Part shown: one piece after another, positions 53,222 to 63,498 of the stretch | Layout of the letters: each line of letters starts with the position of its first letter | Numbering within the stretch: the first letter of the stretch is position 1 | Source: Streptomyces xylophagus | Lineage (GTDB): Bacteria > Actinomycetota > Actinomycetes > Streptomycetales > Streptomycetaceae | Length of the DNA: 64,000 nucleotides | Assembly: GCF_000716435.1 (NCBI RefSeq) | Contig: NZ_JNWO01000007.1 | Coordinates: 1,071,631 to 1,135,630, forward strand | Direction of reading: 5' to 3' | Translations under genes and position numbers: made by a program | Notes under the pieces: model-generated | Database searches by the model: none | Told to the model about the DNA's origin: nothing | The model's input: the letters and a program-made list of their open reading frames with translations, nothing else

Positions 53222-54427
53222 ATGAGCATCGAGGACGACACCGGGGCCGTGGCCCACGTGCTGGTGGTGGGCGCCGCCGCGGCCGGGCTGACCACGGTGG
53301 AGGCCCTCCGGCGCAAGGGGTACCCGGGCCGGATCACGGTGCTCGGCGCCGAGCCGCACGCCCCGTACGACCGACCTCCGCTGTCCAAGCAGATCCTCTC
53401 CGGCGCCTGGGCACCGGACCGGGCCGCGCTACGCACCGAGGAGACGCTGTCCGGCCTCGACACCGAGTTCGTGCTCGGCGACCCGGCACTCGCCCTGGAC
53501 CCGGCGACCCGCACCGTGCGCACCGGGTCCGGGCGCGAGCTGGGCGCGGACGCGATCGTGATCGCCACCGGGGTACGACCCCGAATGCTGCCCGAACAGC
53601 GGGAGTTGACCGGCGTCCATGTCCTGCGCACGCTCGACGACGCGCTCGCCCTGCGCACGGATCTGCTCGCCGGGTCGCGTCTCGTGGTCGTCGGCGAAGG
53701 GGTCCTCGGCTCCGAAATCGCCGCCACCGCACGGACGTTGGGTCTGGATGTGACTCTGGCGGGCCCGCTGACGGGACCGCTGGCCCTCCAGGTGGGCCCG
53801 CTGGTGTCGGGACTGCTGGCGGAGCTGCACAGCGAGCGGGGCGTACGACTGCGACTCGGCAACGGTGTCGTGGGGCTCACCGGCGACCAAGGCCGGGTCT
53901 CCGGCGTCGAGTTGAGCACCGGCGAGGTGCTGCCCGCCGATGTGGTCGTGGTCGCGATCGGTGCGACCCCGGCGACGGAGTGGCTGGCCGGCAGCGGGCT
54001 GGAACTCGACAACGGCGTGGTGTGCGACTCGCGTTGCCGGGCCGCGCCGGGGATCTACGCCGTCGGTGACGTGGCCCGCTGGCAGCACGAGGGGCTCGGC
54101 CGGCTGATCCGGCTGGAGAACCGGACGAACGCCACCGAGCAGGCCATGGCCGTCGCCGGGGCGATCCTCGGGGAGGACCGGCCCTACGAACCTGTGCCGT
54201 ACTTCTGGACCGATCAGTTCGACGCCAAGCTCCAGGTGCACGGCTTCCTGCCGGCCGATGCCGAAGTGGACGTCGTCGACGGCGAGTTGACGTCACGTCG
54301 GTTCGTCGCGCGCTACCGCAGCGGCGGCCGGGTCACCGGAATCCTCGGCTGGAACATGCCCAAGCAGGCCAGGCAGCGCCGTCAGGAGATCGTCGACGCG
54401 GTCCCCTCCCCCGCTCCCGCCCACTGA
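53222..54427 (+). CDS. FAD-dependent ferredoxin reductase
   Basis: A 401-residue ferredoxin reductase. FAD site VVGAAAAGLTTVEALRR, with the second Gly of the usual GGG replaced by Ala, then YDRPPLSK, NAD(P) site VVVGEGVLGSEIA and a C-terminal IYAVGDVA. It takes electrons from NAD(P)H for the ferredoxin encoded next. ATG 53222 follows GGAG with good spacing; a GTG at 53174 that overlaps the SDR stop is an alternative. Followed by the ferredoxin gene 22 bases on. Confidence 0.87.
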   Translation: MSIEDDTGAVAHVLVVGAAAAGLTTVEALRRKGYPGRITVLGAEPHAPYDRPPLSKQILSGAWAPDRAALRTEETLSGLDTEFVLGDPALALDPATRTVRTGSGRELGADAIVIATGVRPRMLPEQRELTGVHVLRTLDDALALRTDLLAGSRLVVVGEGVLGSEIAATARTLGLDVTLAGPLTGPLALQVGPLVSGLLAELHSERGVRLRLGNGVVGLTGDQGRVSGVELSTGEVLPADVVVVAIGATPATEWLAGSGLELDNGVVCDSRCRAAPGIYAVGDVARWQHEGLGRLIRLENRTNATEQAMAVAGAILGEDRPYEPVPYFWTDQFDAKLQVHGFLPADAEVDVVDGELTSRRFVARYRSGGRVTGILGWNMPKQARQRRQEIVDAVPSPAPAH

Positions 54428-54449
54428 ACGACTGATCAGGAGAGTTGTC

Positions 54450-54644
54450 ATGAAGGTTGTCGTCGACGAGGAAAAATGCGTCGCCGCCGGGCAGTGCGTC
54501 GCCGCCGCCATGGACGTGTTCGACCAGCGCGACGAGGACGGCATCGTCGTCCTGCTGACCGAGAACCCGCCGGCCGAACTGGCCGACGACGTACGGAACG
54601 CGGCGGCGGTGTGCCCCGCGCTCGCGATCCGTATCGAGGAATGA
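54450..54644 (+). CDS. [3Fe-4S] ferredoxin for the P450
   Basis: A 64-residue ferredoxin with three Cys: C10, C16 and C55 (CVAAGQC and CPALAI). The missing fourth Cys is typical of actinobacterial P450-linked [3Fe-4S] ferredoxins. It would carry electrons from the reductase encoded just upstream to the P450 encoded just downstream. AGGAGAG precedes the ATG. Confidence 0.88.
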   Translation: MKVVVDEEKCVAAGQCVAAAMDVFDQRDEDGIVVLLTENPPAELADDVRNAAAVCPALAIRIEE

Positions 54645-54692
54645 CCCCCAGCTGTATTCCCCCCACCCCCACCCTCATCTGGAGGAACGACC

Positions 54693-55934
54693 ATGTCCGA
54701 GGCCGAGACGGAACTCGCCGCCCCTGACGCGGAGATCTTCGACTACCCGGGCGCGCGGGACCGTGCCTGCCCGTTCGCGCCGCCGGCCGGGCTGCGCGCC
54801 CTGAACGACACGGCGCCCGTGTCCCGGGGCCGGCTCTGGGACGGCAGCACCCCGTGGCTGGTCACCGGACACGCCGCGCAGCGCGTGATCCTGTCCGACC
54901 CGCGGGTGAGCTCGAACGACAAGCAGCCCGGATTCCCTTACCCGAACCGGGCCATGGCGGAGAACGCTCCCCACCACCCGCTGACCATCTTCAACGCCGA
55001 CGGCGCCGACCACACGCGGATCCGCCGCATGATGACGGCTCCGTTCACGCGCAACCGGATGGAGAAGCTGCGGCCGGAGATCCAGCGGTTCACCGACGAG
55101 CTGATCGACAGCATGCTCGCGGGCCCGAACCCGGCGGACCTCAACGCCGCGCTGTCGCTGCCGCTGCCCTCGCTGATGATCTGCGCGCTGCTCGGAGTGC
55201 CGTACGAGGACCACGAGTTCTTCCAGGAGCACGCCTCGCTGGCGACCCGGAGCGACAAGACCGCCGAGCAGGACCGGGTGGCCATGGAGGCGCTCGGCGG
55301 CTATCTGGCCGGGCTGCTCCAGAAGCGGATGGAGGAGCCGAGCGACGACGTCATCTCGGACTTCGCCGGGCGGATCAAGGCGGGCGAGGTCACCCTGCCC
55401 GAGGCTGTCATGCTGTGCATGATCCTGCTGATCGCCGGTCACGAGACCAGCGCCAGCATGATCACGCTGGGCACCGCGCTGCTGTTGCAGAACCCGGAGC
55501 AACTCGCCCTGCTGCGCGGGACGGACGACCCCAAGGCCGTCGCGAACGCGGTCGAGGAGATCCTGCGCTATCTGACGATCCCGGCGCTCGGCCAGCGGCG
55601 GATCGCCGCCGAGGACATCGAGATCGAGGGCGTCACCATCAAGGCCGGCGAGGGCATCGTCGTCGCGCTGCCCGCCGGCAACTGGGACCCCGCTGCCTTC
55701 CCCGAGCCGGAGAAGTTCGACATCGCCCGCGAGGCACGCCATCACCACGCCTTCGCCTGGGGCATCCACCAGTGCCTCGGCCAGCAGCTCGCCCGGATCG
55801 AACTGCAGGTCGTCTACGGCACGTTGTACCGCCGCGTCCCGACCCTGCGACTGGCCGTCGGTTTCGACGAGTTGAGGTTCCGCCGGGACGACGCGCTCGC
55901 CTACGGCCTGCACGAGCTGCCGGTCGCCTGGTAG
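54693..55934 (+). CDS. Cytochrome P450
   Basis: A 413-residue soluble P450. I-helix AGHETS (248-253), ExxR EEILR (288-292), and heme-Cys loop FAWGIHQCLG with Cys361 (a W stands where a G is common). It is of the actinobacterial class with a separate reductase and ferredoxin, both encoded just upstream in the same operon. It probably hydroxylates the starting substrate of the island. CYP family cannot be assigned without a search. Confidence 0.92.
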   Translation: MSEAETELAAPDAEIFDYPGARDRACPFAPPAGLRALNDTAPVSRGRLWDGSTPWLVTGHAAQRVILSDPRVSSNDKQPGFPYPNRAMAENAPHHPLTIFNADGADHTRIRRMMTAPFTRNRMEKLRPEIQRFTDELIDSMLAGPNPADLNAALSLPLPSLMICALLGVPYEDHEFFQEHASLATRSDKTAEQDRVAMEALGGYLAGLLQKRMEEPSDDVISDFAGRIKAGEVTLPEAVMLCMILLIAGHETSASMITLGTALLLQNPEQLALLRGTDDPKAVANAVEEILRYLTIPALGQRRIAAEDIEIEGVTIKAGEGIVVALPAGNWDPAAFPEPEKFDIAREARHHHAFAWGIHQCLGQQLARIELQVVYGTLYRRVPTLRLAVGFDELRFRRDDALAYGLHELPVAW

Positions 55935-55972
55935 CCACCCACGCTGTCACCCGCACACAACAGGAGTCACCC

Positions 55973-56890
55973 ATGAGCGAGTTCGGCTTCGAAGGACGCG
56001 TCGCCGTCGTCACCGGCGCGGGCCGTGGCCTCGGCCGCGCCTACGCCCGTCTGCTGGCGGAGCGCGGGGCGAAGGTCGTCGTCAACGACCTGGGCGGGTC
56101 GATGGAGGGCGAGGGCTCCGACGCCGGACCCGCGCAGAAGGTCGCCGACGGGATCGTCGCCGACGGCGGCCAGGCCGTGGCCGACACCCACGACGTGTCC
56201 ACGCAGGCCGGCGGCGAGGCGATCATCGACACCGCGATCCAGAGCTTCGGCCGGATCGACGTCCTCGTCAACAACGCCGGCATCATCCGGTACGCGGGCC
56301 TGCCGGAGATCGAACTCGACAACCTGGAACGGCACTTGGCCGTCCACCTGCTCGGTTCGTTCAACACGCTGCGGGCCGCCTGGCCGCACTTCGTCGAGCA
56401 GCGCTACGGCCGGGTCGTCCTGACCACCTCCAGCGGCATGTTCGGCATGGACGACAACCTGTCCTACGCCGCCGCGAAGGCGGGCACGGTCGGCATGGCC
56501 CGCAGCGCGAAACTGGCCGGCGAGCCGCACAACATCAAGGTCAACCTGATCGCGCCGGCCGCGATGACCCGGATGGGCGGCGGCCCGGAGGAGGAGCCCG
56601 CCGAGACCGCGGAGGGCATGCCGTACATGCCGTCCTCGGCGGTCGCGCCGATGGTGGCCTACCTCGCGCACGAGAGCGTCCCGGTGAGCGGGGAGATCTA
56701 CACGGCCGGTGCGGGCCGGTTCGCGCGGGTCTTCCTGGCCTCGACGGAGGGGTACGCGGACGAGGGGGGCGCTGCCTCCGTCGAGGACGTCGCGAAGAAC
56801 TGGGACGCGATCAACGACGAGAAGGGGTACTACGTGCCCGCGGACCTGATGGCGTGGTCCGGCTCTTTCCTCAAGCACCAGTTCGGGTAG
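55973..56890 (+). CDS. SDR of the multifunctional-enzyme-2 type (3-hydroxyacyl-CoA dehydrogenase-like)
   Basis: A 305-residue SDR with the extended N-terminal pattern TGAGRGLGRAYARLLAERGA, VVNDLGG, then NNAGIIR, TTSSGMFG, YAAAKAG, and a C-terminal FLKHQFG. It matches the hydroxyacyl-CoA dehydrogenase part of peroxisomal-type MFE-2 proteins. It may act as the beta-oxidation dehydrogenase for the pathway. AGGAG precedes ATG 55973. Last gene of the P450 operon. Confidence 0.87.
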   Translation: MSEFGFEGRVAVVTGAGRGLGRAYARLLAERGAKVVVNDLGGSMEGEGSDAGPAQKVADGIVADGGQAVADTHDVSTQAGGEAIIDTAIQSFGRIDVLVNNAGIIRYAGLPEIELDNLERHLAVHLLGSFNTLRAAWPHFVEQRYGRVVLTTSSGMFGMDDNLSYAAAKAGTVGMARSAKLAGEPHNIKVNLIAPAAMTRMGGGPEEEPAETAEGMPYMPSSAVAPMVAYLAHESVPVSGEIYTAGAGRFARVFLASTEGYADEGGAASVEDVAKNWDAINDEKGYYVPADLMAWSGSFLKHQFG

Positions 56891-56971
56891 GGCGAGTGGG
56901 GCCCGGTTCAGTTGATCCAGGTGGGGGGAGGCGGTGAGCCGTCCCGTCTCCCCCTGCCTTCTCCTGTCCTC

Positions 56972-57697
56972 TCAGCCCGTACGTCCCGCGATCAGCCACT
57001 TCGACGGCAGTTCGATACGCGCGCCGTCCGGCCTGAACTCGGTGGTGATCAACGGCAGTTCACCGCTCGCGATGACGGTGAGGCCGGCCGCTCGGAGGAG
57101 TTCGGGCACCTCGTCGTCGGGCACCTCGCCGGGGGCGATGCCGTGGCGGAAGATCGGGGCGAGCTTCGGCGGCGGGCCTTCCGGGTCCTGCGCCAGGCCG
57201 CCCAGGATGGGGCGGGCCGCCTCGGAGAGTTCGACGAGGAAGGCGTGGCCGCGCTCCCCGACGAGCGTGGCGATGCCGTCCACCATTGGCTGCCGGTCGT
57301 CGGGGTCGACCTGGTGGAGGACGCCCCTCATGTAGACGTTGGCGTCGCCGAGTTCGGCGTGCAGCGTCTCGACCTCGGTCTTGTCGGCGGCGTCCAGCAG
57401 CCGGTACGTGGCCTGTCCCGCCGGGTCGGCGTGCCGGGCGTGCTCGATGGCCGCGGCGGACAGGTCGGCGCCCACGACATGGGTGAACCGGTCGGCGAGG
57501 AAGCGGGTCTGGGTGCCGTTGCCGCAGCCGAGGTCGATCATCTGCAGGCCGGGGTCGCGCAACTTCGGCTCGAACAGGGCGAGATGGAGTCCCACGGTCT
57601 GCGCGGGCGCCGCGTCCCAGAAGACGGCCCCCTGTTCCTCGGGCGCCTCGCGCCAGAAACCCTCCCAGGCCTCCCGGTACCGACTGGTCACGCTCAT
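56972..57697 (-). CDS. Class I SAM-dependent methyltransferase
   Basis: A 241-residue methyltransferase. Motif I is IDLGCGNGTQTRFLADRF, then VGADLSAAAIEHARH. ATG 57697 follows GGGGAG. It lies between the island and the SpoIIE gene and is probably unrelated to the pathway. Acceptor unknown. Confidence 0.85.
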   Translation of the reverse strand: MSVTSRYREAWEGFWREAPEEQGAVFWDAAPAQTVGLHLALFEPKLRDPGLQMIDLGCGNGTQTRFLADRFTHVVGADLSAAAIEHARHADPAGQATYRLLDAADKTEVETLHAELGDANVYMRGVLHQVDPDDRQPMVDGIATLVGERGHAFLVELSEAARPILGGLAQDPEGPPPKLAPIFRHGIAPGEVPDDEVPELLRAAGLTVIASGELPLITTEFRPDGARIELPSKWLIAGRTG

Positions 57698-57877
57698 GCC
57701 CAACTCCCCAGGATGCAAGGCCGTTCCGCCGTAAGTGACGGGCCAGTACGGTCTATCGCGCCCCGGTCCCGCTCACAAGCACACGGCGCATTCCTTCACC
57801 GCTCATTCGACCCGTGTACGCCGATGTGCGCCTCGTGCGCCCCCGCGGTCACCTGCGCTTCAGCGGTGGGTAGGGCT

Positions 57878-60343
57878 TCAGCGGCGAGGCAGGGTGAGTT
57901 CGAACCAGACGGTCTTGCCGGCGGTCGTACGGCTGGCGCCCCATTCGCGGGCGAGCATGCCGACCACGTGCAGTCCGCGTCCGAACTCGTCGTCGGGGCC
58001 CGCGGTGAGCAGGCTCGGCAGGGTGTGGTCGTCGTCGTCCACCTCGCACAGCAGGGTGTCGCCGCGCACCAGGCGGAGTTCGACATGGCGGCCGTGGGAG
58101 TGCCGTACGGCGTTGGTGACCAGTTCGCCGGCCAACAGGGCGGCGTTGTCGGCGAGTTTGGGCAGGCCCCACTCGTGGAGCTGTTCACGGACCACCGCGC
58201 GGGCCCGGCCGACCTCGACCGGGTCCAGGGCGAGCCGCCATTCGGCGACGTCGTCCGGCTCGATGCCGTTCAGGCGGGCCATCAGAAGGGCGACGTCGTC
58301 CTTGCGGCCGCCGCGGGTGTTGAGGGAGCGGATGATCGTGTCGCAGGCGTCGTCCATCGACGCGGCCGGATGCGCGGCCGACTCGCACAGGGTCGCGAGT
58401 CCTACGCCGATGTCCTCGCCGCGCACCTCGACCAGTCCGTCGGTGCACATCACGAGCCGGTCGCCGGGTTCCACGCGCACGCGTATCGCCTCGAAGGGCA
58501 CCCCGCCGACGCCGATGGGCGCACCTGTGGGCAGGTCGAGCAGCTCGCTGCGGCCGTCCCCGGCGTGCACGATCACCGGCGGGATGTGGCCCGCGTTGGC
58601 GATGTGGAGGTCGCTCGCGATCGGGTCGTAGACGGCGTACAGGCAAGTGGCGAGATAGTTGTCGCCGAGGCGCTGCGCCAAGTCGTCGAGGTTGCGCAGG
58701 AGTTGGGCGGGCGGGAGGTCCATGGCGGCCATGGTCTGCACGGCGGTGCGCAACTGGCCCATCATCGCTGCCGAGTTGAGGCCGTGACCCATGACGTCGC
58801 CGACGACGAGCGCGGTGCGGGCGCCGGGCAGTTTCACCGAGTCGAACCAGTCGCCGCCGACCCGCCCGAGCAGCGTGCCCGGCAGGTACCGGGTGGCGAT
58901 GTCGCAGCCCGCCATGCGCGGCGGGATGTGCGGCAGCATGCTGTCCTGGAGGGTCTCGGCGACGGACTCCTGGTAGGTGTACATGCGCGCGTTGTCGAGC
59001 ACGAGGCCCGCACGGGCGGCGAGTTCGGCGCCGGTGACGCGGTCCATGTCGTTGAACTCGACGCGCTCGGGGTGGCGCAGCAGGATCATGAAGCCGAGGA
59101 CGACGTTGCGGGCCTTGAGCGGGACGACCAGCATGGAACGGCCCGTGATCAGCGGCCGGATGTCGCGCTTCTCGAACTGCGAGGCGATCATGTGCCCCAT
59201 CTGCTCGCTGATGCGCGGCACGAGGACGGGATCGCCGGTGGTCATGCACTGGAAGAACGGAGTGTGCGCCGGGAACGGCATGGCCTCGCCGACGGGTACG
59301 ACGTCGTCCCAGCGGCCGGGTTCGTCGGTGTGCTCCAGGGCGACCCGGTGCCACATGGTGGTCGTGTCGGGCACGCCGTCCGGGAACCCCTCGCCGGCGA
59401 CGACCTGTTCACGGAGGTACGTGCCCGCGACGTCCGTGAACTTGGGGACGACGGCCTTGCTGACCTCGATGATGGTCTGCGCGAGGTCGAGCGAGGTGCC
59501 GATGCGGCCGCTGACCTCGTTGAGGAACTCCAACCGCTCGCGTACGGCGGCGTATTCGAGGTCCTCGCCCTCGTCGTCGACGGTCTCCTCCGGCAGGGGA
59601 AGCCCCTCGGCGACCGCTGCGGCCGCCCGCTCGCGGCGCGCCTTGCGCTCGGCGCGGCGCGCGACACCCCAGTCGGGGGTCACCGGCACCCGCTCGTTCT
59701 GGCTGAACTCCAGGACGGGATAGCCCAGTTCGAGGACCTGGGCGACGATGCGGGCGCTCTCGTCGACGCTCATGCTGGGCAGGATCTCGGGGAGCCTGCG
59801 GGCGAGTTCCTCGGCGCCGGGGAAGTCGGTGTGCAGGGCGAAGCCGGGTGCTATGCGCTCGAAGGCGCCGTCCCCTTCGGGGAGTTCCTGACGCAGTCCG
59901 CCCGCGTCGGCTGCGAGCACGAGCAGCCGCTCCTGGCCGGGGCCGATCAACGGGTACGCCCACCACAGGACGTCCACGCGGTCCAGCTCGGGCACGGTGA
60001 GGCGGGCGCGTCCGGCGGCCGGGTAGGACAGGCGTCCGTCGAGGGAGGACTCCAGATCGGGGCCGAGTCCGTCGTAGGCGGCGAACGCGCCGTACGGGCT
60101 GACGCTCTCGTCCTCGGGCAGGGCGCCGGAGACGGGGAGCAGGTCGAGGGCCGGCTGGCCGATCGCCTCTTCCCTGGTGGCGCCGAACAGCCGTCGGGCG
60201 CCGCGGCTCCAGTGGGAGACGAGGCCGTCGCGGTCGATGAGGATCACGGCCAGCGGGACGCGGCCGACCGCGCTGTGCTCCGCCCTCACGTCGTCCCCGG
60301 CCCCGCGGCCGGGAGGTGCCTCCCGCTCGGTGCCACGGTCCAT
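57878..60343 (-). CDS. PAS/GAF/SpoIIE-phosphatase/ATPase regulatory protein
   Basis: An 821-residue soluble signalling protein. N-terminal PAS-like domain (about 30-95, including VILIDRDGLVSHWSRGARRLFG), a GAF-like domain (about 300-450), a SpoIIE/PP2C phosphatase domain (about 480-690, with GGDWFD, VGDVMGHG, ANAGHIPP and TDGLVE metal motifs) and a C-terminal HATPase anti-sigma-like domain (about 700-815, with LAGELVTNAVRHS). Such proteins act on partner-switching systems that control sigma factors. The start ATG 60343 (MDRGTERE) is chosen because no good site exists upstream. Confidence 0.9.
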   Translation of the reverse strand: MDRGTEREAPPGRGAGDDVRAEHSAVGRVPLAVILIDRDGLVSHWSRGARRLFGATREEAIGQPALDLLPVSGALPEDESVSPYGAFAAYDGLGPDLESSLDGRLSYPAAGRARLTVPELDRVDVLWWAYPLIGPGQERLLVLAADAGGLRQELPEGDGAFERIAPGFALHTDFPGAEELARRLPEILPSMSVDESARIVAQVLELGYPVLEFSQNERVPVTPDWGVARRAERKARRERAAAAVAEGLPLPEETVDDEGEDLEYAAVRERLEFLNEVSGRIGTSLDLAQTIIEVSKAVVPKFTDVAGTYLREQVVAGEGFPDGVPDTTTMWHRVALEHTDEPGRWDDVVPVGEAMPFPAHTPFFQCMTTGDPVLVPRISEQMGHMIASQFEKRDIRPLITGRSMLVVPLKARNVVLGFMILLRHPERVEFNDMDRVTGAELAARAGLVLDNARMYTYQESVAETLQDSMLPHIPPRMAGCDIATRYLPGTLLGRVGGDWFDSVKLPGARTALVVGDVMGHGLNSAAMMGQLRTAVQTMAAMDLPPAQLLRNLDDLAQRLGDNYLATCLYAVYDPIASDLHIANAGHIPPVIVHAGDGRSELLDLPTGAPIGVGGVPFEAIRVRVEPGDRLVMCTDGLVEVRGEDIGVGLATLCESAAHPAASMDDACDTIIRSLNTRGGRKDDVALLMARLNGIEPDDVAEWRLALDPVEVGRARAVVREQLHEWGLPKLADNAALLAGELVTNAVRHSHGRHVELRLVRGDTLLCEVDDDDHTLPSLLTAGPDDEFGRGLHVVGMLAREWGASRTTAGKTVWFELTLPRR

Positions 60344-60491
60344 GACCCAGGCCCTCTCTCCCCACGGCTCCGCAAGATCTGTGCCGCCACCGACCACGCT
60401 ACGGGGGCGGCCGGTGGCGATGTGTGGCATTCCTGGAATTGGTTCCACTCAATCGCACCGGCGCGCGCCTCCCCGCGTCCCTGGGGCGGGC

Positions 60492-62876
60492 TCAGTCCTC
60501 GTGGCCGAGCTGGAGGTCCCGCTCGGTGCGTCCCCCGCCCGCCACTTGGAGCACGGTGGCCACGGGCGGGTACCCGGCGGCGATCACCGTGTACTCGCCG
60601 GAGGACAGGTCGACGAACCGGAACGTTCCGTCGGGTCCGGTGGTGAGGGTGTCCACGACGTTGCCCGCCGCGTCGAGCAGCGTCACGCGCGCGTCCTCGA
60701 CGGGCCGTCCGCCGCTCGCCCTGACGGTGCCGCGCAGCACGGCGCCGCCGGCGAGTTCGACGTCCTGGCGGGTCTCGCGGGACGCCTGGACACTGACGGG
60801 GAGCGCGGCCGGGCGGAACGCGGGCGCGCTGGCGGCCAGGGTGTACTCGCCGGCCACCAACTCGCTGATCACATAGGCGCCTTCGCGCCCGCTGCGGGTA
60901 CTGGCCACGACCTCGCCGTGCACATTGGTGAGCGTCACGGCCGCCTCCCGCACCGGGGTGCCGTCCGCGGTCAGCACACTCCCGGCGAGGCGTCCGGCGC
61001 CGCCGAGGACGACGTCCAGTTCGACGGGCCGCTCCCCCACGGTCACGGACACCGCCTGCGGCTGGTGCCCACCGGCCGCCGCGATCAGGACGTACGACCC
61101 GGAGCCCGGCGTCGACAGCGCGTACCGCCCGTCCTCGCCGCTGGCCCCGCGCCCGATCTGCTGCCCGGAGACGTCGATGAGGGTGAGCGCCGCCCGGGGC
61201 ACAACGGTCCCGTCGGGGTGCTGCACGGTGCCGCAGACGGGAATTCCCGGGGTGTACGGCGAACGGGCCTGCGGGATCGGCGAGTTGAAGGGCGCGGTCT
61301 CCGAGGTCTCGGCGGGGGCGTTGTGGGACACCAGGGGTTTCTCCTTGAGGAAGAAGGCGATGAGCAGGCCGAGGGCGAGCACCGGCACCAGGTAGAGGAA
61401 GATCCGCGGCATCGCGTCGGCGTACGCCCGGATGTAGCCGTCGCGCAGCGCCGGGGGCAGCGCGTGGACGAGTTGCGGGGTGATGGACTCGGGGTCGGGG
61501 AGACCGGCACCCGCGGGAATGCGCTCACGCAGGGCGTCGGTGAGCCGGTCGGCGAAGAGGGTGCCGAAGATGGCGGCGCCGACGCTGCCGCCGATCTGCC
61601 GGAAGTAGTTGTTGGCGCTGGTGGCGGTGCCGAGGTCGGCGGGCCGTACGGAGTTCTGCACGGCGAGGACGAGGACGGGCATCACCAGGCCGATGCCGGC
61701 GCCAAGGACGGCCATCCAGACGCTGTACTGCAGCCTGGACGTGTCGACTTCGAGCCGGGACAGCAGCCACATCCCGAGGGCGGCCAGCGCGCTGCCGAGG
61801 ACGGGGTAGATCTTGTAGCGGCCGGTGTGGCTGATGAGTTGCCCGGAGATGATCGACGCGCCGACGATGCCGCCCATCATGGGCAGCATCAGCAGTCCGG
61901 ACTCGGTGGCGCTGGCCCCGTCGACCATCTGGAGGAAGGTCGGCAGATAGCTGGCGGCCCCGAACAGTGCGACCCCGATCACCAGGCCCACCAGAGCGGT
62001 GACGTTGAAGACGGCGTCCTTGAACAGCCGTAGCGGGATGAGGGGTTCGGGCGCGAAGTGCTCGGCGACGAGGAAGAGGACGGCGGCGACCACGGCTCCC
62101 GCGCCGAGCCCGAGGATGACGCGCGAGCCCCAGGCGTACTCGGTCCCGCCCCAACTGGTCAGCAGGACAAGGCACGTTGACGCGGCGGCGAGCAGCAGTG
62201 CGCCGAGGATGTCGAGACGCGCCTTGGCGGTCGGCTTCGGCAGTTTCAACACGACGGTGACGACGGCGAAAGTCACCAGGCCGAAGGGGACGTTGACGTA
62301 GAAGCACCACCTCCAGGAGAGGTGGTCGGTGAAGTAGCCGCCGAGCAACGGCCCCGCCACGGAGGCGAGTCCGAAGGTGGCGCCGATCAGGCCCATGAAA
62401 CGGCCGCGCTGCCGGGGCGGCACGATGTCCGCGATGATCGCCTGCACGCCGATCATGAGCCCGCCCGCGCCGATGCCCTGCACCGCGCGGAAGGCGATGA
62501 GCTGATCCATGGACTGGGCGCGGCCCGCGAGCGCGGAGCCGATCACGAAGACACCGATCGCGAACTGGAACACGCTCTTGCGGCCGAGGAGGTCGCCGAG
62601 TTTGCCGTAGACCGGCAGGCCGACCGTGGAGGTGAGGAGGTAGGCGGTGATCGCCCAGGACATCTTCTCCAGGCCGTGCAGTTCGCCGACGATCTTCGGG
62701 AGGGCGGTGGCGACGATCATCTGGTCGAGGGCGGCCAGCAGCAGCGCGAGCATCAGCCCGAGGAAGACCAACCGCACCCGGCGCGGGCCGAGTTCGGCCT
62801 GCTCGGCGGGTGCGGGGACGGGTGTCTCCGGGGGTGCCGGGGGCCGTTCGTCCTGCACCAGAGTCGTCCCGCCCAC
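60492..62876 (-). CDS. MFS exporter (DHA2 type) fused to carboxypeptidase-regulatory-like repeats
   Basis: A 794-residue protein. Residues about 30-500 form a 14-helix major facilitator exporter of the DHA2 group, with [41 protein letters not shown] and [13 protein letters not shown]. The last about 250 residues form three Ig-like repeats of the carboxypeptidase-regulatory/Cna-B type ([40 protein letters not shown] and [20 protein letters not shown]). GTG start at 62876 after GAGGGGAG. Substrate unknown. Confidence 0.88.
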   Translation of the reverse strand: MGGTTLVQDERPPAPPETPVPAPAEQAELGPRRVRLVFLGLMLALLLAALDQMIVATALPKIVGELHGLEKMSWAITAYLLTSTVGLPVYGKLGDLLGRKSVFQFAIGVFVIGSALAGRAQSMDQLIAFRAVQGIGAGGLMIGVQAIIADIVPPRQRGRFMGLIGATFGLASVAGPLLGGYFTDHLSWRWCFYVNVPFGLVTFAVVTVVLKLPKPTAKARLDILGALLLAAASTCLVLLTSWGGTEYAWGSRVILGLGAGAVVAAVLFLVAEHFAPEPLIPLRLFKDAVFNVTALVGLVIGVALFGAASYLPTFLQMVDGASATESGLLMLPMMGGIVGASIISGQLISHTGRYKIYPVLGSALAALGMWLLSRLEVDTSRLQYSVWMAVLGAGIGLVMPVLVLAVQNSVRPADLGTATSANNYFRQIGGSVGAAIFGTLFADRLTDALRERIPAGAGLPDPESITPQLVHALPPALRDGYIRAYADAMPRIFLYLVPVLALGLLIAFFLKEKPLVSHNAPAETSETAPFNSPIPQARSPYTPGIPVCGTVQHPDGTVVPRAALTLIDVSGQQIGRGASGEDGRYALSTPGSGSYVLIAAAGGHQPQAVSVTVGERPVELDVVLGGAGRLAGSVLTADGTPVREAAVTLTNVHGEVVASTRSGREGAYVISELVAGEYTLAASAPAFRPAALPVSVQASRETRQDVELAGGAVLRGTVRASGGRPVEDARVTLLDAAGNVVDTLTTGPDGTFRFVDLSSGEYTVIAAGYPPVATVLQVAGGGRTERDLQLGHED

Positions 62877-63054
62877 GTACCGCTCCCCTCGTCGCGCCTG
62901 CCACACAATTCCCGCTTAAGGCGACAACTGTGAGCAAGCGTGACGAGTTACGACGTACGCCCGGCTCGAACGGAGATCCACTCGAACCGGTGAGGGACGT
63001 GGCGAGGGACGCGGCCAGGGCGCCAACGCGCCCTGGGGAGTTGGCCTTTGGGGC

Positions 63055-63498
63055 CTACTTCTCGACCTCGGTGGCGAGCTTGTCGAGGACCAGGTCGTAG
63101 ATGCGGCCGAGACCCTTGGGGGCGAAGGTGCGCTCGAAGAAGCCGCCGATGCCGGTGGCACCGTTCCAGGTGCTGGTCACGACGACGCGGGACTTGCCCT
63201 CGCCGGCCGGGGTGACCCGCCAGGTGGTGACCATGGTCGAGTTGCGGTCCTTCTCGACCAGCTCGCCGTCGGTCGGCTCACTGACCTCCAGGAGGCAGTC
63301 GCGGACGCGCTTGCTGGTGGCCTGGAGCCTCCAGTGGACGAGGGTGCCCTCGCCGTCGCCGCCCTCGCGCACCTCGTACTCGCTGAACTGCTCGGGCAGC
63401 AGCTTCGCGCGCGTGCCGGTGTAGTCGGCGAGGGCGTCGAACACCTTCTCCGCGTCGGCTGCGACGACCCGCTCGGTGGTGGCCTCGACCTGCGCCAT
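63055..63498 (-). CDS. SRPBCC-family protein
   Basis: A 147-residue START-like protein: the N-terminal strand TTERVVAADAEKVFDALADY, beta-rich middle with GTLVHWRLQATSK, and the C-terminal helix GLGRIYDLVLDKLATEVEK. ATG 63498 follows GGAGGAAC. It may bind a hydrophobic ligand; role unknown. It diverges from the radical SAM gene at the window end. Confidence 0.82.
   Translation of the reverse strand: MAQVEATTERVVAADAEKVFDALADYTGTRAKLLPEQFSEYEVREGGDGEGTLVHWRLQATSKRVRDCLLEVSEPTDGELVEKDRNSTMVTTWRVTPAGEGKSRVVVTSTWNGATGIGGFFERTFAPKGLGRIYDLVLDKLATEVEK

Noticed and set aside
57731..57765. A GGTCTA half-site with a nearby GTAC near the methyltransferase start, resembling the island operator
   Set aside because: The second half-site and spacing do not fit the TGTACC-N4-GGTCTA pattern.
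56912..60646. A 1244-codon plus-strand open frame
   Set aside because: It runs antisense to the methyltransferase and SpoIIE-domain genes, is low in complexity and has no motifs; high-GC DNA gives such long shadow frames.
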